Below are positions 10,848 through 20,653 of a stretch of DNA of 64,000 nt, in pieces (position 1 is the stretch's first letter; every line of letters starts with the position of its first letter). Origin of the DNA: Crossaster papposus (Eukaryota > Echinodermata > Asteroidea > Velatida > Solasteridae); NCBI GenBank assembly GCA_037893245.1, contig JBAIAA010000109.1, forward strand, positions 62,001 to 126,000, given 5' to 3'. The translations under genes and the position numbers were made by a program. The notes under the pieces are model-generated. The model searched no databases, was not told where the DNA came from, and saw only the letters and a program-made list of their open reading frames with translations.

Positions 10848-12038
10848 AGGGGTTTTCCTTAACTTTTTTTTTCAGTGGCCCGCCGGGCTACCTAATTAGA
10901 GTTTTCAGTCGCCCGAAAGCATTTTCAGTGGCCACGTGTGCATTTGCCATACTGTGTTTTTCACCGAGGTTACGCAACGCCAACTGCATTGTCCGACCTT
11001 CCGCGAAAGCCCGCCGCGCGTTTGGTAAAATTGCCGTAACGCGGCACGGCAGGGCACGGCACGGCACTTCACAGCCGGCCAGCCCACTGCTTGTTGTAAT
11101 CGCTGATCTTGCGGGAAGATTTAATTTGCATCCGCCACAAAAGCTATCAAAACTAAACCTCGCATGTGACAACAAAACTGGCGGAGTTATTGTAAAAGCA
11201 TATTAAATGTTTAAGGTTGAAAACATTTTTGGAAAAAAACCGGAGAATGTTGGCCTAAATCAATCTTTCACACGATGAACGAACGCCGAGCTGACCAACA
11301 CACCACACAAGGCGAAGCGTAAACAGAATGCAGGAGAATGCAGGAAACATGCCGCGGTAGAACATTTTGTAGAAACACGCTACATCGCTCAAGAAGGACA
11401 AGCGTTACTACCTCGAAAGAAATACATTAACAGAAAATAAAAAAATAGGAAAGGGCGACCATGATCTGATAATTAACCTGCAGGATATGACTTTCTTCAT
11501 TGAGGTTTGTTTGCCAGGCATTTTTACATCTTACGATGTCAAATTCGACCATTTCGCGTAACGGAAAAATACATGCATGTCGGCCATGGACTGGTTTCGG
11601 TCCTTAACTTTGTCCATTGAAGCGTGCGGCGGAAACCAATCCAACAATGCGCCTGCATTATGCATGCTTTGCATAGGGCGAGCACATGGCTTTTTGGCAC
11701 CATCACCGTTTTTACGTACGCTTGCGGTAGGGATGTACATGTATGTGTGCCGCACAGGCCATGCAGGCCATGCGCGCCATGCGCTAGCGCTAGCCATAGC
11801 AAGCAGGCTATAAACATCGCGAATCTGTATCGATCCTATCTCTGCAATGCACGTGCGCGTGCACTGTTGTGTAAAGGTACTGCTGTACATGTACTAGTAA
11901 ACAGTTGATCTGGGAAATCACATGTAATGTATTCAATATTTTAACTCGCCGGCCGGACGACCGAGGCAGTGTTTTGAGTCGTCCGTGGCTGTTTTGGGTC
12001 GCATTTGGCGAGCTGGCGACCGCTAAGGGGAAACCCTG
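10848..12038. mobile_element. DNA transposon-like insertion, ~1.2 kb, CAGGG termini
   Basis: Left end CAGGGGTTTTCCTTAAC and right end CTAAGGGGAAACCCTG form imperfect terminal inverted repeats, flanked on both sides by CAATA (10843-10847 and 12039-12043). The interior is GC-rich with CGGCACGG-type repeats and contains no long ORF. Phrases such as CCGCCGGGCTAC resemble ACCGCCGGACTAC in the insertion near 28140. The CAG-type terminus recalls hAT elements, but a 5-bp flank duplication is short for that superfamily, so the class is open. Confidence 0.65.
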
Positions 12039-12246
12039 CAATAGAATTCTCCCAGTCGAAAAAAGGCGTGACCTCTGACCACAGCACAGGATTAAGTACA
12101 GCATCTGTTCTCGCAGGCCAGAATTGTGTAGGCCAAGCTTAGTATTTGTCATAAAACTGTTAATCATAATCTCTGGTTTGTTAAAACTGTTTAATTAATG
12201 GTCAGTCCAACATTCTCACACTGGTGTGAATGACCTTAATATTCAT

Positions 12247-12500
12247 GACATGGGCCCAATTTCATAAAACATGTAAGCACAACAATTTGCTTAGCATGAA
12301 AATTCTTGCTATGTAAAAAACAGGGTTACAAATCAGCAGTTCTTCAGTAGGTGATGTTTATTGTTTGTGACTGGTATTCAGCTGGTTTTTACTTAGCTTG
12401 AAAAACGCATGAAGTTTTGGCTGGTAACCTGTTTTTACTGAGCAAAGCTATTTTTGTTATAAGCATTTTTTTTCTGCTTGCATGTTTTATGAAATTGGTC
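12247..12500. mobile_element. fold-back MITE, TAAGCACAA family
   Basis: Starts near CCAATTTCATAAAACATG and ends near CATGTTTTATGAAATTGG, an inverted pair. The interior phrases CTTAGCATGAAAATTCTT, CAGCTGGTTTTTACTTAGC and TTGGCTGGTAACCTG are shared with the copies in lectin units 1, 2 and 4 (21330, 32390, 48105). Confidence 0.8.
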
Positions 12501-12576
12501 CCTGAAGCAGCGTTCTCACAAGGATTTTTTCCAAGGGTGGGGGAAATCCATCGCCACAGCAGTTTTGAAATTAAGG

Positions 12577-12603
12577 AGGGGGGGGGGGGGGGGGGGGGGG
12601 GGG
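12577..12603. repeat. poly(G) tract
   Basis: Run of about 27 G preceded by GGAGG. Length is likely unstable and unreliable in an assembly. Confidence 0.95.
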
Positions 12604-13284
12604 TCCAAAAAGGAATTTATAAACCTTAGAATGGGAATAAATGAGTACAATTGACGCATGTCTTGTTTGTTTTGCACGCGTGGCCATGTGAATGGTGCTG
12701 CGGCCTCGATCTACAACTTATTATTATTATTACTATTTATTTTATTTTTTTAAATAATAAAACAGAGAAAATCTGCATAAATATATTTAGGTGCAAATTA
12801 TATCAAATTTACATCTAATTTTTATTAAAGTATAAAATAATATCAATTGGTAAAAAATTTATTACAAATTTACTGAAAGATCTACCGCAGCGAAGCGAAA
12901 CACGTGACAATGCATTCTGACGTAGGCACTAATGTACACACAGAAAATAACTTGTACACAGCGCTAGCGAGTCTAGTCGCGGACGGCTGCATTGTTAGCG
13001 GTCACAGAATGTCTTCTAATCTCCATATACCTTCTGAGGAACTGCTTCCATGATCGTCATTCACGTACATGTTTTTCCTTGTCGCAAGTCCTGTTGGCGA
13101 GTGCATACAGTAACAGTGCGTCTGAAATGTATCTCAATTCCTACATGATAATCCAAATGAAAAAAGGTTATTTCTTAACACCAACAAAATGATTTGGTAT
13201 TGTGAAATATGATGCTCAATAGCTAAAATGAAGATGTCACTCAAAAGCTAAAATGAAGATATCACACAAAATTTCACACTGTAC

Positions 13285-13449
13285 CTGGCAACAATGGACT
13301 AATCTCACTTTCTCCACTGCTTCCAGATAAGCCCATACAATTGTCTTTGTAACGTCGGTATGGGTAAAACACTTGATTTATTTCACTCTCTCTAGTACCG
13401 GCATACAACTGCCCTTTAATGCCACTGCAGCTGCCTGTTGCCACGTCAA
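13285..13449 (-). CDS. internal exon of minus-strand gene
   Basis: Minus-strand exon of 165 bases: acceptor AATCATAG at 13450, donor TTGCCAG/GTACAG at 13284. It begins with two bases of a split codon that, with the final G of the 22-base exon at 13972-13951, makes Val, and reads DVATGSCSGIKGQLYAG, then VFYPYRRYKDNCMGLSG and SGESEISPLLP. It ends with one base that joins the 10694 exon as Asp. Phase agreement on both sides is the best support for this stretch of the gene model. Three Cys, Ser-rich end; family not recognised. Confidence 0.7.
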
Positions 13450-13589
13450 CTATGATTAAAAATACAGAAAACATGTAAACAATATATGTTATAAACTACC
13501 CAACACTATAAGAAAGCTCCAGAAAGTATAGACGTAAGCAGTCTCACCCCAAGAGGGCGCTGTTGCCTACAACTGCAATGAACTGAGCC

Positions 13590-13625
13590 CACAGACATAA
13601 ATAACCTAGGTTATTTATGTCTGTG
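13590..13625. mobile_element. 36-bp perfect palindrome flanked by an 8-bp duplication
   Basis: Positions 13590-13625 are a perfect palindrome: CACAGACATAAATAACC, a central TA, then the exact reverse complement. It is flanked on both sides by ACTGAGCC (13582-13589 and 13626-13633). An 8-bp target duplication is the hAT signature, so this could be a minimal end-to-end relic of a hAT-type element. Confidence 0.8.
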
Positions 13626-13950
13626 ACTGAGCCCCATACAATTTAACAATCAACAAATCTATCCAAAAATCACAACAAATTTCACAACAAATATTCGGTC
13701 TATGATTTAGAACAATAAGAGTAAACTATCTGATCATGTGCAAAGGAGTTAAGCCCCGATATAGGCAGAATTTATGCCAGAGTTCTACAGAAATGTCACT
13801 ATAACTTATACACTACACAACATTCCATAAACGGCACTAAAAGTAAACACAATCCGTGCCAAAACGATGCCTTTTTTACCTCCCAAATTATGCTAAAACT
13901 GTTCATAACCGATTATATAGTAAACTACGAAATCTAAGAAATCTTCTTAC

Positions 13951-13972
13951 CGCTGGTTAGGGATCCAGGGTC
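13951..13972 (-). CDS. 22-base microexon
   Basis: Minus strand: acceptor TAGATTTGTAG at 13973, donor AACCAGCG/GTAAGA at 13950. It reads DPGSLTS plus one base. The phase fits perfectly between the exon 15014-14880 (ends at a codon border) and 13449-13285. It lies downstream of the acidic last exon, so it is probably used when that exon is skipped. Confidence 0.55.
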
Positions 13973-13997
13973 CTACAAATCTAGACAAACTTAGTGA

Positions 13998-14003
13998 TTT
14001 ATT
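13998..14003 (-). terminator. AATAAA poly(A) signal
   Basis: AATAAA on the minus strand, about 50 bases after the end of the open acidic frame (TAA at 14054-14052). It suggests that a transcript can end here, making the acidic exon a last exon. Confidence 0.5.
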
Positions 14004-14247
14004 CTGCAAAACCTGAAGTAACGGTGTAGCGAACACGTTTTTCGCGATCCATTAAAAAGGTGAATAGCGCCCTCTGTTGAACACTGATGAATAATCCAAC
14101 CCAAAACAGTCTTCATCGGCTGATCTGCCATATTGACAGTTCTCGTCATCAGATTCACCTGACTCAGCCTCATCATCTGATTGGTCTGATTCAGGCTCAT
14201 AAACTGATTGGTCAGACTCGCTTTCTGATTGGCCGAACTCATCTGAT

Positions 14248-14497
14248 TGGCTGGACTCATCTCATTCCGATTGGCCAGACTCGTCGATCTCACTATCTGA
14301 TCGGCAATACACGTCATCTGATTGGCCGGACTCGTCGATCTCACCATCTGATCGGCAATACACGTCATCTGATTGGCCGGACTCGTCGATCTCACCATCT
14401 GATCGGCAAGACACGTCATCTGATTGGCCAGACTCGTCGATCTCACCATCTGATCGGCAAGACACGTCATCTGATTGGCCGGACTCGTCGCCCTCCT
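14248..14497. repeat. 51-bp tandem repeat
   Basis: Four full copies plus degenerate flanks of a 51-base unit containing CTGATTGGCCGGACTCGTCG. Degenerate relatives of the CTGATTGG phrase continue left to about 14160. Unit length preserves the reading frame. Confidence 0.9.
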
Positions 14498-14498
14498 T
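14262..14498 (-). CDS. acidic 17-residue-repeat exon (possible alternative last exon)
   Basis: Minus-strand acceptor TTGCTAG at 14499 opens a phase-0 frame of 78 codons. It consists of four copies of a 17-residue acidic unit, consensus DDVSCRSDGEIDESGQS, encoded by an almost perfect 51-base tandem repeat. The frame stops at TGA (14264-14262). In the same frame it then stays open for a further 69 codons (14261-14052) of equally acidic sequence (DESSQSDEFGQSESES onward), ending NRGRYSPF and TAA, followed by AATAAA. The TGA can be explained by a 6-base insertion relative to the neighbouring repeat phrase. Because 51 is divisible by three, other frames are also open, including 14087-14587 on plus; acidity, the splice site and phase favour this one. 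Likely an unstructured, phosphorylatable tail. Confidence 0.6.
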   Translation of the reverse strand, partial: KEGDESGQSDDVSCRSDGEIDESGQSDDVSCRSDGEIDESGQSDDVYCRSDGEIDESGQSDDVYCRSDSEIDESGQSE

Positions 14499-14879
14499 CT
14501 AGCAATAGGATTTTACAATGGAAAATTGTACGGTTAATTGGCAAAATGTTCACTCACTGTGTACAGCAATGTGGGCGGGGCTTGTGATGGGGTTATAGCC
14601 GAGGAAAACGTTCTCTGCACTGCTTGTTCATGATCAACATGCATGAAGATTGGAGAATTTGTCAAATACCACAAACTAATTTCCGAAGAAGGGGCATTAT
14701 GTATAAGGCAGCTTCTTAAGTTACAGTAGCCACTACATGTATACAAACCAAATTCTCTACATTATTTTGTGTAAACACTGCTAAATTTAAAGATTGCCCT
14801 AAAAATAAAAGTACACTCACATTAATACGGTACATGCACATTATACATTTAAATGTGAATATCTCATCATTACCGGTAC

Positions 14880-15014
14880 CTCATTCTGCGAGGAAGTTTG
14901 CTCCTCAAGCCTAGCAACAGGTTGCTCCTCGTGCCCAACACCAGCAGGTTGCTCCCCGTGCCCGGCACCAGCAGGTTGCTCCCCGTGCCCGGCACCAGCA
15001 GGCTGGTGGTTTGT
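14880..15014 (-). CDS. internal exon with 9-residue Gly/Ala/Glu repeats
   Basis: Minus-strand exon of exactly 45 codons: acceptor TTTTTGCTCTTGTTCAG at 15015, donor AATGAG/GTACCG at 14879. It begins TNHQPAGAGHGEQPAGAGH and contains about three copies of the 9-residue unit GEQPAGAGH (27-base repeat), then EEQPVARLEEQTSSQNE. Phase 0 at both ends, so it can join either the acidic exon at 14498 or the microexon at 13972 without changing frame. The donor overlaps TACCGGTA. Low-complexity linker-like peptide; family unknown. Confidence 0.65.
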
Positions 15015-15431
15015 CTGAACAAGAGCAAAAATAAGGCAATAAAGCAAAATCGCAATAGTCAAACTCAAGGAATGTCATGTTCGTTTACTTTACAGTAATG
15101 CCTCTTTCAAATGAATAAGGTTTTGTGCTCATAAATTCTCAAAAGCTGCGAGGCAAGCAACAATAAAAAGATTACGTAAAATAATAGTGTTATAGCTTTT
15201 GATGTATTTCAGAATTTGGTGGCAATACTGTTTGTGCCCTAACCGTACTACATGCAACAGTCAAACAAATAATACGGTTTACGCACCGAGCCTATAGTAC
15301 TTGGTCCAACAAATACTTTGACCCACAATTTGGTTTGGGTCAATTAAGTACGAACAATAGAATGTCCTCATGCTGCGCCCCTTGTTGGTATTATAAGTTG
15401 AGATTACACGTTATACCACAGGTAGGGTTAC

Positions 15432-15457
15432 CAAGCCCGTTTGTGTTTCTCCATTCC
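15432..15457 (-). CDS. candidate 26-base microexon
   Basis: Minus strand: acceptor CTATTTACAG at 15458, donor GGCTTG/GTAACC at 15431. If real it completes the split codon left by the 17339-17276 exon, reads GNGETQTGL and ends at a codon border, exactly the phase the next exon needs. The phase fit is the only reason to report it; a short AG...GT pair like this can occur by chance. Confidence 0.3.
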
Positions 15458-17275
15458 CTGTAAATAGACCAATGCAGTAGGCCACACCCCTTAAAAGATT
15501 GACCAATCACAGTGCACAATTGTACCAATGTCAGGCCTGGTAAATGGCGACAATGATTTGATGGACCCAAAATTCGTGCCAAAATTACATTCTAGAGCCA
15601 ATATCACATCTATACTAAAATCACAATTCCATTTTTGTATGGAAATCACACCAAGGCCGTGCACTGCTCAACCGTGACCGACCATGGTCCTTTCTCTGGA
15701 CCTATCAATGAGTGTATTGTATACCATCGACGATCAGTTCCAATGGTGTATCCTACCTTTAAACTACAAAATGTACATCATCATCTGATGGTACAACATG
15801 AACAATGGAACAACTTAAGCCTCATTCTTAATTTTATAACATTTGTATTAAATTTGTTTACTAATCTTTTTTTTAAGCTGGATGATTTGTTGTCTCGTTT
15901 TACGTTCCACGAATACAGGATCATTAACAAGCTTGCTATACTACCGGTACATGCAAGGCAATAAACACACTACCCTACCGGTAGGCAACGGAAACTACCT
16001 CGTCACATATTGATCTTTAGAAAATTGCCAGCTGCATGGCGTTGCTTTTGTCAAATTACTGACGTACAGAATTTACAAAAAGTTACACACCGATGAACTG
16101 CATATCTTGTTTTCGTTATGTCAGCCACTGACGTCATTTCAAAGCAATTGTTTGACGAATGGAAATGCTAATGTGTCTGCCTTGAAGTTAGCATGTCAAT
16201 TTGATGCAATTTTTCACTCGATCCAAAACGATTAGAACTATATTTGGTGTTATAGATGAAGAAAAATTACAGAAACAAGTTTGTGTAATTTGGCGCATGA
16301 GTTTTTATAATACGGATCAACGAACATTCAACTAAATACACAGGCCAGCATGACCCCTGAACTTTAAACACTTGTACGTATCTGTCCACACTAAATGATA
16401 CATTTAGAATGAATTTTCAACTTTAAATGTTTGCCCTCATTTTTTGTCGGGAAAGATTTACAGGTTAATAATTAAGATGTAACGATTGTCACAAAGACAG
16501 ACACTTTTCTTTCCCAAATGTCATCGCGTCATGTTTTATGCTGCATCCAAAAGATATCTAGGTCCAGCTATCCTGCGCACATTGGAAATTATGCGGGGAT
16601 GCACAGTGCTGACAATAAATGTGCCAGCCGAACCTGTAGCTCTGAAAGCCGTGTTTCAGACACGGCCTATTTTTAAGCGGATGGCACAATGCACGTGCAT
16701 GTACACGTACATGTACCGCGGTTTATACGGACAGCGGACCAGCTACAGTATACCGTGCCTGGCATGTTTTGCGACACTTGTGCAACAGAACTGCGCTTGC
16801 AGGAAAGAGCGAAATTGGTTTGTAAAAGATCGTACAAATTCTGTTTATTATGATTTAAAAAAAAATAAAAAAAAAAATAATTGGGTCGGGTTGTTTTTGA
16901 GTGTCGGGGACGATCACCAACTTTATTTTTGCATGTAGCCTTAAGGTATAACATGTGTACAAATCCTACTGTGGTAAAAGACTTGAAGATGGTTTTCCAT
17001 TGGGGTTTGTCAGGCTGTTAAATCCAACAGAAACCAATAGAAGATTGAAGAGTGCTGAATCCCGTGGAATCCAACAGTTACAACTATTAATTTTCTGTTG
17101 GACTACACAGATCAAATTTACCAGAAACTCTTTGATATTTTTTAATTCAGCAAGCTTATAGGGACCAGTATAAGTTTATTTGATTTCAGAATTTGTTACA
17201 GGAAGGAAAGCTAAGATGACGTGAGCTTTACATTTGAAACTTTTGAGTCTTGCCGTTCGTTTGACTTTAACTTAC
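15458..17275. other. probable intron; no exon recognised
   Basis: Large interval between candidate minus-strand exons. A 150-codon plus-strand open frame (16486-16938) ends in A-rich sequence and has no domain I recognise. TACATGTA and TACCGGTA octamers are common (15940-15990, 16700). Confidence 0.45.
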
Positions 17276-17339
17276 CTGGTAACGGTTTGATCTTTTTGTG
17301 GAGTTCGGCTAACGCTTGTAAATGGATGATGTGCTCTAC
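17276..17339 (-). CDS. internal exon of minus-strand gene
   Basis: Minus-strand exon of 64 bases with an excellent acceptor (TCTTTTTTTTAG) and donor (ACCAG/GTAAGT). Frame one reads VEHIIHLQALAELHKKIKPL plus Pro and one base, an amphipathic helical peptide. A second frame (RAHHPFTSVSRTPQ) is also open, so the frame is not certain. This is the most 5' exon I can place; the start codon and promoter were not found. Confidence 0.6.
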
Positions 17340-18214
17340 CTAAAAAAAAGAAAGAGAAACAAAAACATAATTGTTAGATTTGGAAAGTGGACCATGACAT
17401 CCGTCATGAAGATACCGGTATCTTACCTACTGTATGTAGGCAATGCTCGGGGGAAAATGATGAGATTCTACTTTCGTCTCCTAGGCTAGTCAAGTTGGTG
17501 CACTGGTTACTTTTTCCTTGCCTTCCATAATTATCATGAAATGCTTAACCATTTTGCGCCGGGTGACGTATATAAACGCAAAAACTTCCCCAAATTCAAA
17601 ACGGATGACGCATAAAAACGCCAAGTTCAAGTTCAGAAATGTACCGGTATGTCAGCAGCGAGCCAGTCTGGAAATACGTGGGTGTGCTTCCAGGCACTAT
17701 CAGCCTGAACCCGCTTCGGATCGAGTTTCGTTAAAAATAATCCCGCCCCTCGGCTCGGCGATGTTAAAATAATCCCGGCGCGAACTGGTTAACCCCGACT
17801 CCCTACCCCATTTTTCTTACACATAACCTGAATCCTGCCAAATCCTTCAATTCCAAAGTGTTAAAACTCCATGTAACTTGAATCCTGCAAAATCCTAAAT
17901 TTTTTTTTTTACTGGTGACCACTGCCTGAATCCTGCAAAATCTGTATGTAAACATAATGACACATTCTGAGAGACGGTGGCACTGCATACAAATGTATGC
18001 AGTGCCACCGTCTCCCAGAATGACGTCATATGTTTACATACAGACAGAGATTTGACCTCGCGCTTTTCAGATTTCTGGCTGTGCAGGCGCAGACAAAAAA
18101 GGCCTCTAAATAAACGTATTTCTTACTTAATTTACCCAATTTTTGTGTTAGTAATTATTTAATCTATACTCTGCCACAAAAACACACAAAAAAACCAAAA
18201 CTTTTAGTTCCCCT
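17340..18214. other. no gene; left border of lectin array
   Basis: Contains a possible minus-strand donor (CAGTAG/GTAAGA near 17434), two copies of CTTGAATCCTGCAAAATCC-like sequence (17825-17945) and the strong palindrome at 17943-18041. Homology to the lectin repeat unit begins at about 18215. Confidence 0.5.
17943..18041. repeat. 99-bp near-perfect palindrome
   Basis: Left arm begins GTATGTAAACATAATGACAC and continues into GACGGTGGCACTGCATACA; the right arm is its reverse complement with only a few mismatches. No loop to speak of. Probably a fold-back transposon; it would extrude as a long hairpin. Confidence 0.85.
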
Positions 18215-18228
18215 TTAAAAAAAAAAAA

Positions 18229-18303
18229 TCAATGGTTTTCATGGGATTCGATTTCGCGCCTCAGGATTATAATCCTGTGCCTTATCCACTACGGTACAGC
18301 AAT
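18229..18303 (-). repeat. tRNA-like (SINE-like) sequence, unit 1
   Basis: Minus strand reads CTGTACCGTAGTGGATAAGG (box A-like) and later CGAAATCGAATCCC (box B-like), with a short self-complementary arm around CAGGATTATAATCCTG between them. The arms are too irregular for a working tRNA. Related copies sit at the same place in the other units. Confidence 0.4.
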
Positions 18304-19198
18304 GTCTTGTTCAGTTGCATAATTATATTATGTGATAGCTCTTTCGTAGTACAGGACACGACCAATATGGTTAAAACCATCTGATGACAACAGTTTACAA
18401 AGGTCGTTTTCCAAAACCACAGCTATAGGCTCCGACACCCTCCCCATTGCCAAATTGTCATTTAAAAAAAAAAAATACTTGAACTCTCTGACAGGTGTTC
18501 AGACTTTTCAGACGAAATGATGACCACCGGGTACTTCAGCTACACATGTAGTGTTTAAGCGCAATATTGGTAATAGCGTCAACATTAAAATTGGTAAAAA
18601 ATATTATCGGGCACAATGAATGTTTAAGAAAGTGATATGAAACAGTAATCATTCAAAAAGTAATTTACATTTAAGTATTACTGTTTTAAGTGATGCCGAT
18701 GATGTAAGTTTGTCATCATAAGTACAAAGGAGTCTAGATTTTGTTTTGTAACGCAACTCATAATATTTGCGACTTTACATTTCAGGCTGTCAATTCAGGT
18801 TTGGTATAAATCGTCCTTCCTTGAACGTAATCAGCTTGTGGCCTTCGGTAGAAGGAGTTGGCATAGTAACCAGATAATAACCTCTCAATCTCATTAGATT
18901 TACTGGAACTAAATCAATATCATGGACAGTTCGTGTTGTCATTTGTATAAGCTATAATAATGCAAAGACTCCTCTTAATAGACGACTTTATCTCTGACTT
19001 TCTCATTCAAGTTTTGAGAATGGAATCAACGAGCGTGAAATTGATATGAACGCATATGCAATCTCCAGATTGTCCAGGTTTTTTTTTGGCGTAGCATGAC
19101 GACAATTAGTTAAAACGAATTAAGAGTGCACTTCAGCGCTTAACGTTTGTCCAGAATCTTACCGAACGATGAGGTTATCAGCTTACGATAAAACATCA

Positions 19199-19606
19199 GC
19201 CAATCAAAGGCTACGGTTTGTAAATTTAGGGAATACTGACCAATTACTAGTCACTGACGTGAATGACGTACTCACTTGAATAACCAATCAGAGAGAATGA
19301 GAGATACACATCGTCTGCCTCAACCCATTCCTTTCTGTAAACTATACCAAGTCCCACCATCGCCAGGCCTCTGTATATCACAGGAGCATCATAGCATTTG
19401 TATAGAGAGGACAGCAGCCGAAAGCAGTACGGCTCGACTTTTAGTCGTTGAACAACCATTGTGGATAGTTCAATCAGACACGACAACTTGGTAGATTTTT
19501 TCCCCCGTGATTTCAACTATAATTATGTGGCGCGCATTATACAAAAACAAATAAAACAAACTGTGATCGACGTTACGTCATCTGATTTGAACGAATCCTT
19601 TAAGTA
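19199..19606 (+). promoter_or_regulatory. promoter of lectin copy 1
   Basis: The 400 bases before each lectin gene are strongly conserved between units. Visible motifs: CCAAT boxes at 19200 (CCAATCAAAGG) and 19284 (CCAATCAGAG); two TGACGT half-sites at 19255 and 19264; a TATA-like TATACAAA at 19538; and TTACGTCA, a CRE/ATF-like site, at 19573. If the TATA-like box is used the 5' UTR is only about 35-40 bases. Motif identity is by eye; no TSS data. Confidence 0.5.
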
Positions 19607-20653
19607 ATGGAAGCAATGGCGAAACTGATGTTTACTGGGTTGCAACTATTTCACATAATATTCATAATATGTCAGGGAGCTACCTCGTCCGTCTCTGGAT
19701 ATGAAACTTCTTATGCAGGGAAACATGCGTTTTATGCCGCAGAAAATCGCGCCCTAAAAGGGTTTGCGTTTGCAACCAAAATTGTACGATCTCGTGTCAT
19801 CTGCGGACGTGAATGCAGCATGGATCAACATTGCAAGTCTTTTAACTTTAATGACTGCAGTAAAATGTGCGAGTTAAACCATGCCATAAGACGGCAGCAT
19901 CTCGACTACTTCAATGCAACTCAAGGGAGCGTGTACTTTGATGCAGATGAGGACACGCCTCTCTACTCACTGGCTGATAGTTCCTTGAATCGCTACAGAA
20001 GTTGCAAGTTGCTCTTAGATGCTGGTTATCGTTCAAGCGGTATCTACACAATCTACCCAGAGGGAATCGGCAATGACAGTCTTCGTGTCTACTGTGACAT
20101 GGAAACTGACGGCGGGGGATGGATCGTGTTTCAGAGGCGACAAGATGGCAGCGTGGACTTCTACCGTAACTGGGCCGACTACCAGTCTGGCTTTGGCGAT
20201 CTGTCCGGTGAGTTCTGGTTGGGTAACGACAACTTGGTGACTCTGACGTCTGATGATTCACGTGGATCATGGGAGCTACAAGTTGACTTAAAGGACTGGG
20301 AGAACAACACGGCATGGGCAAAGTACTCAGATTTCCAAATATCCCCCGGTGAGTACAATCTGAATTATGACGAATACGATGCCAGCAGCACTGCCGGCGA
20401 CTCTCTTGGGAATCACAGAGGGCGTCCCTTTACGACAAAGGATCGTGACAATGATGATACACCAAGACGTAATTGCGCACAAAGGCACACAGGAGCCTGG
20501 TGGTTTAATCGGTGTTTTATATCTCACTTGAATGGTGGATATTACCCAGATGAGAATGCTGGTGATACCAAGGGCGTACAATGGCGTACATGGGAGTCGC
20601 GTTTTTATTCTATGAAAGCATGTAGCATGAAAATGCGTGAAATTGGATGTTGA
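19607..20653 (+). CDS. secreted PAN/apple plus fibrinogen-domain lectin, copy 1
   Basis: Intronless gene of 348 codons. Residues 1-27 are a signal peptide (hydrophobic core LQLFHIIFIICQG). Residues about 40-112 form a PAN/apple-like domain with Cys 66, 70, 76, 84 and 88 (CGREC, KSFNFNDC). Residues about 128-346 are a complete fibrinogen C-terminal domain: RSCKLLLDAG, CDMETDGGGWIVFQRRQDGS, FWLGNDNL, the calcium site DRDND (279-283), then NCAQ and TGAWWFNRC, SHLNGGYY and KMRE. Cys133/163 and 290/303 match the two usual disulfides. Potential N-glycosylation at N103, N156 and N233. Related proteins (ficolins, tachylectins, FIBCD1, invertebrate FREPs) bind acetylated sugars on microbes or self glycans; that role is inferred. 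It ends with an extra Cys (GC). The start is the first ATG after the promoter. No AATAAA is seen close downstream. Confidence 0.93.
   Translation: MEAMAKLMFTGLQLFHIIFIICQGATSSVSGYETSYAGKHAFYAAENRALKGFAFATKIVRSRVICGRECSMDQHCKSFNFNDCSKMCELNHAIRRQHLDYFNATQGSVYFDADEDTPLYSLADSSLNRYRSCKLLLDAGYRSSGIYTIYPEGIGNDSLRVYCDMETDGGGWIVFQRRQDGSVDFYRNWADYQSGFGDLSGEFWLGNDNLVTLTSDDSRGSWELQVDLKDWENNTAWAKYSDFQISPGEYNLNYDEYDASSTAGDSLGNHRGRPFTTKDRDNDDTPRRNCAQRHTGAWWFNRCFISHLNGGYYPDENAGDTKGVQWRTWESRFYSMKACSMKMREIGC

Larger units (their letters stand above)
12039..13284. other. intronic or intergenic sequence with TE and low complexity
   Basis: Contains one member of the TAAGCACAA fold-back family (12247-12500), a long poly(G) run (12577-12603) and an AT-rich stretch (12720-12870). 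No exon with convincing borders was seen. Confidence 0.5.

Noticed and set aside
14087-14587. 166-codon plus-strand ORF
   Set aside because: The 51-base repeat keeps all frames open. The minus-strand frame has a splice acceptor in phase and acidic composition continuing beyond the repeat; the plus frame has neither.
16486-16938. 150-codon plus-strand ORF as a gene
   Set aside because: No recognisable domain, ends in A-rich low complexity, no splice or promoter support.
19911-20321. 136-codon antisense ORF within lectin copy 1, also present in the other copies
   Set aside because: It is the mirror of the conserved sense codons; its conservation follows from the lectin frame and it has no start context or domain of its own.
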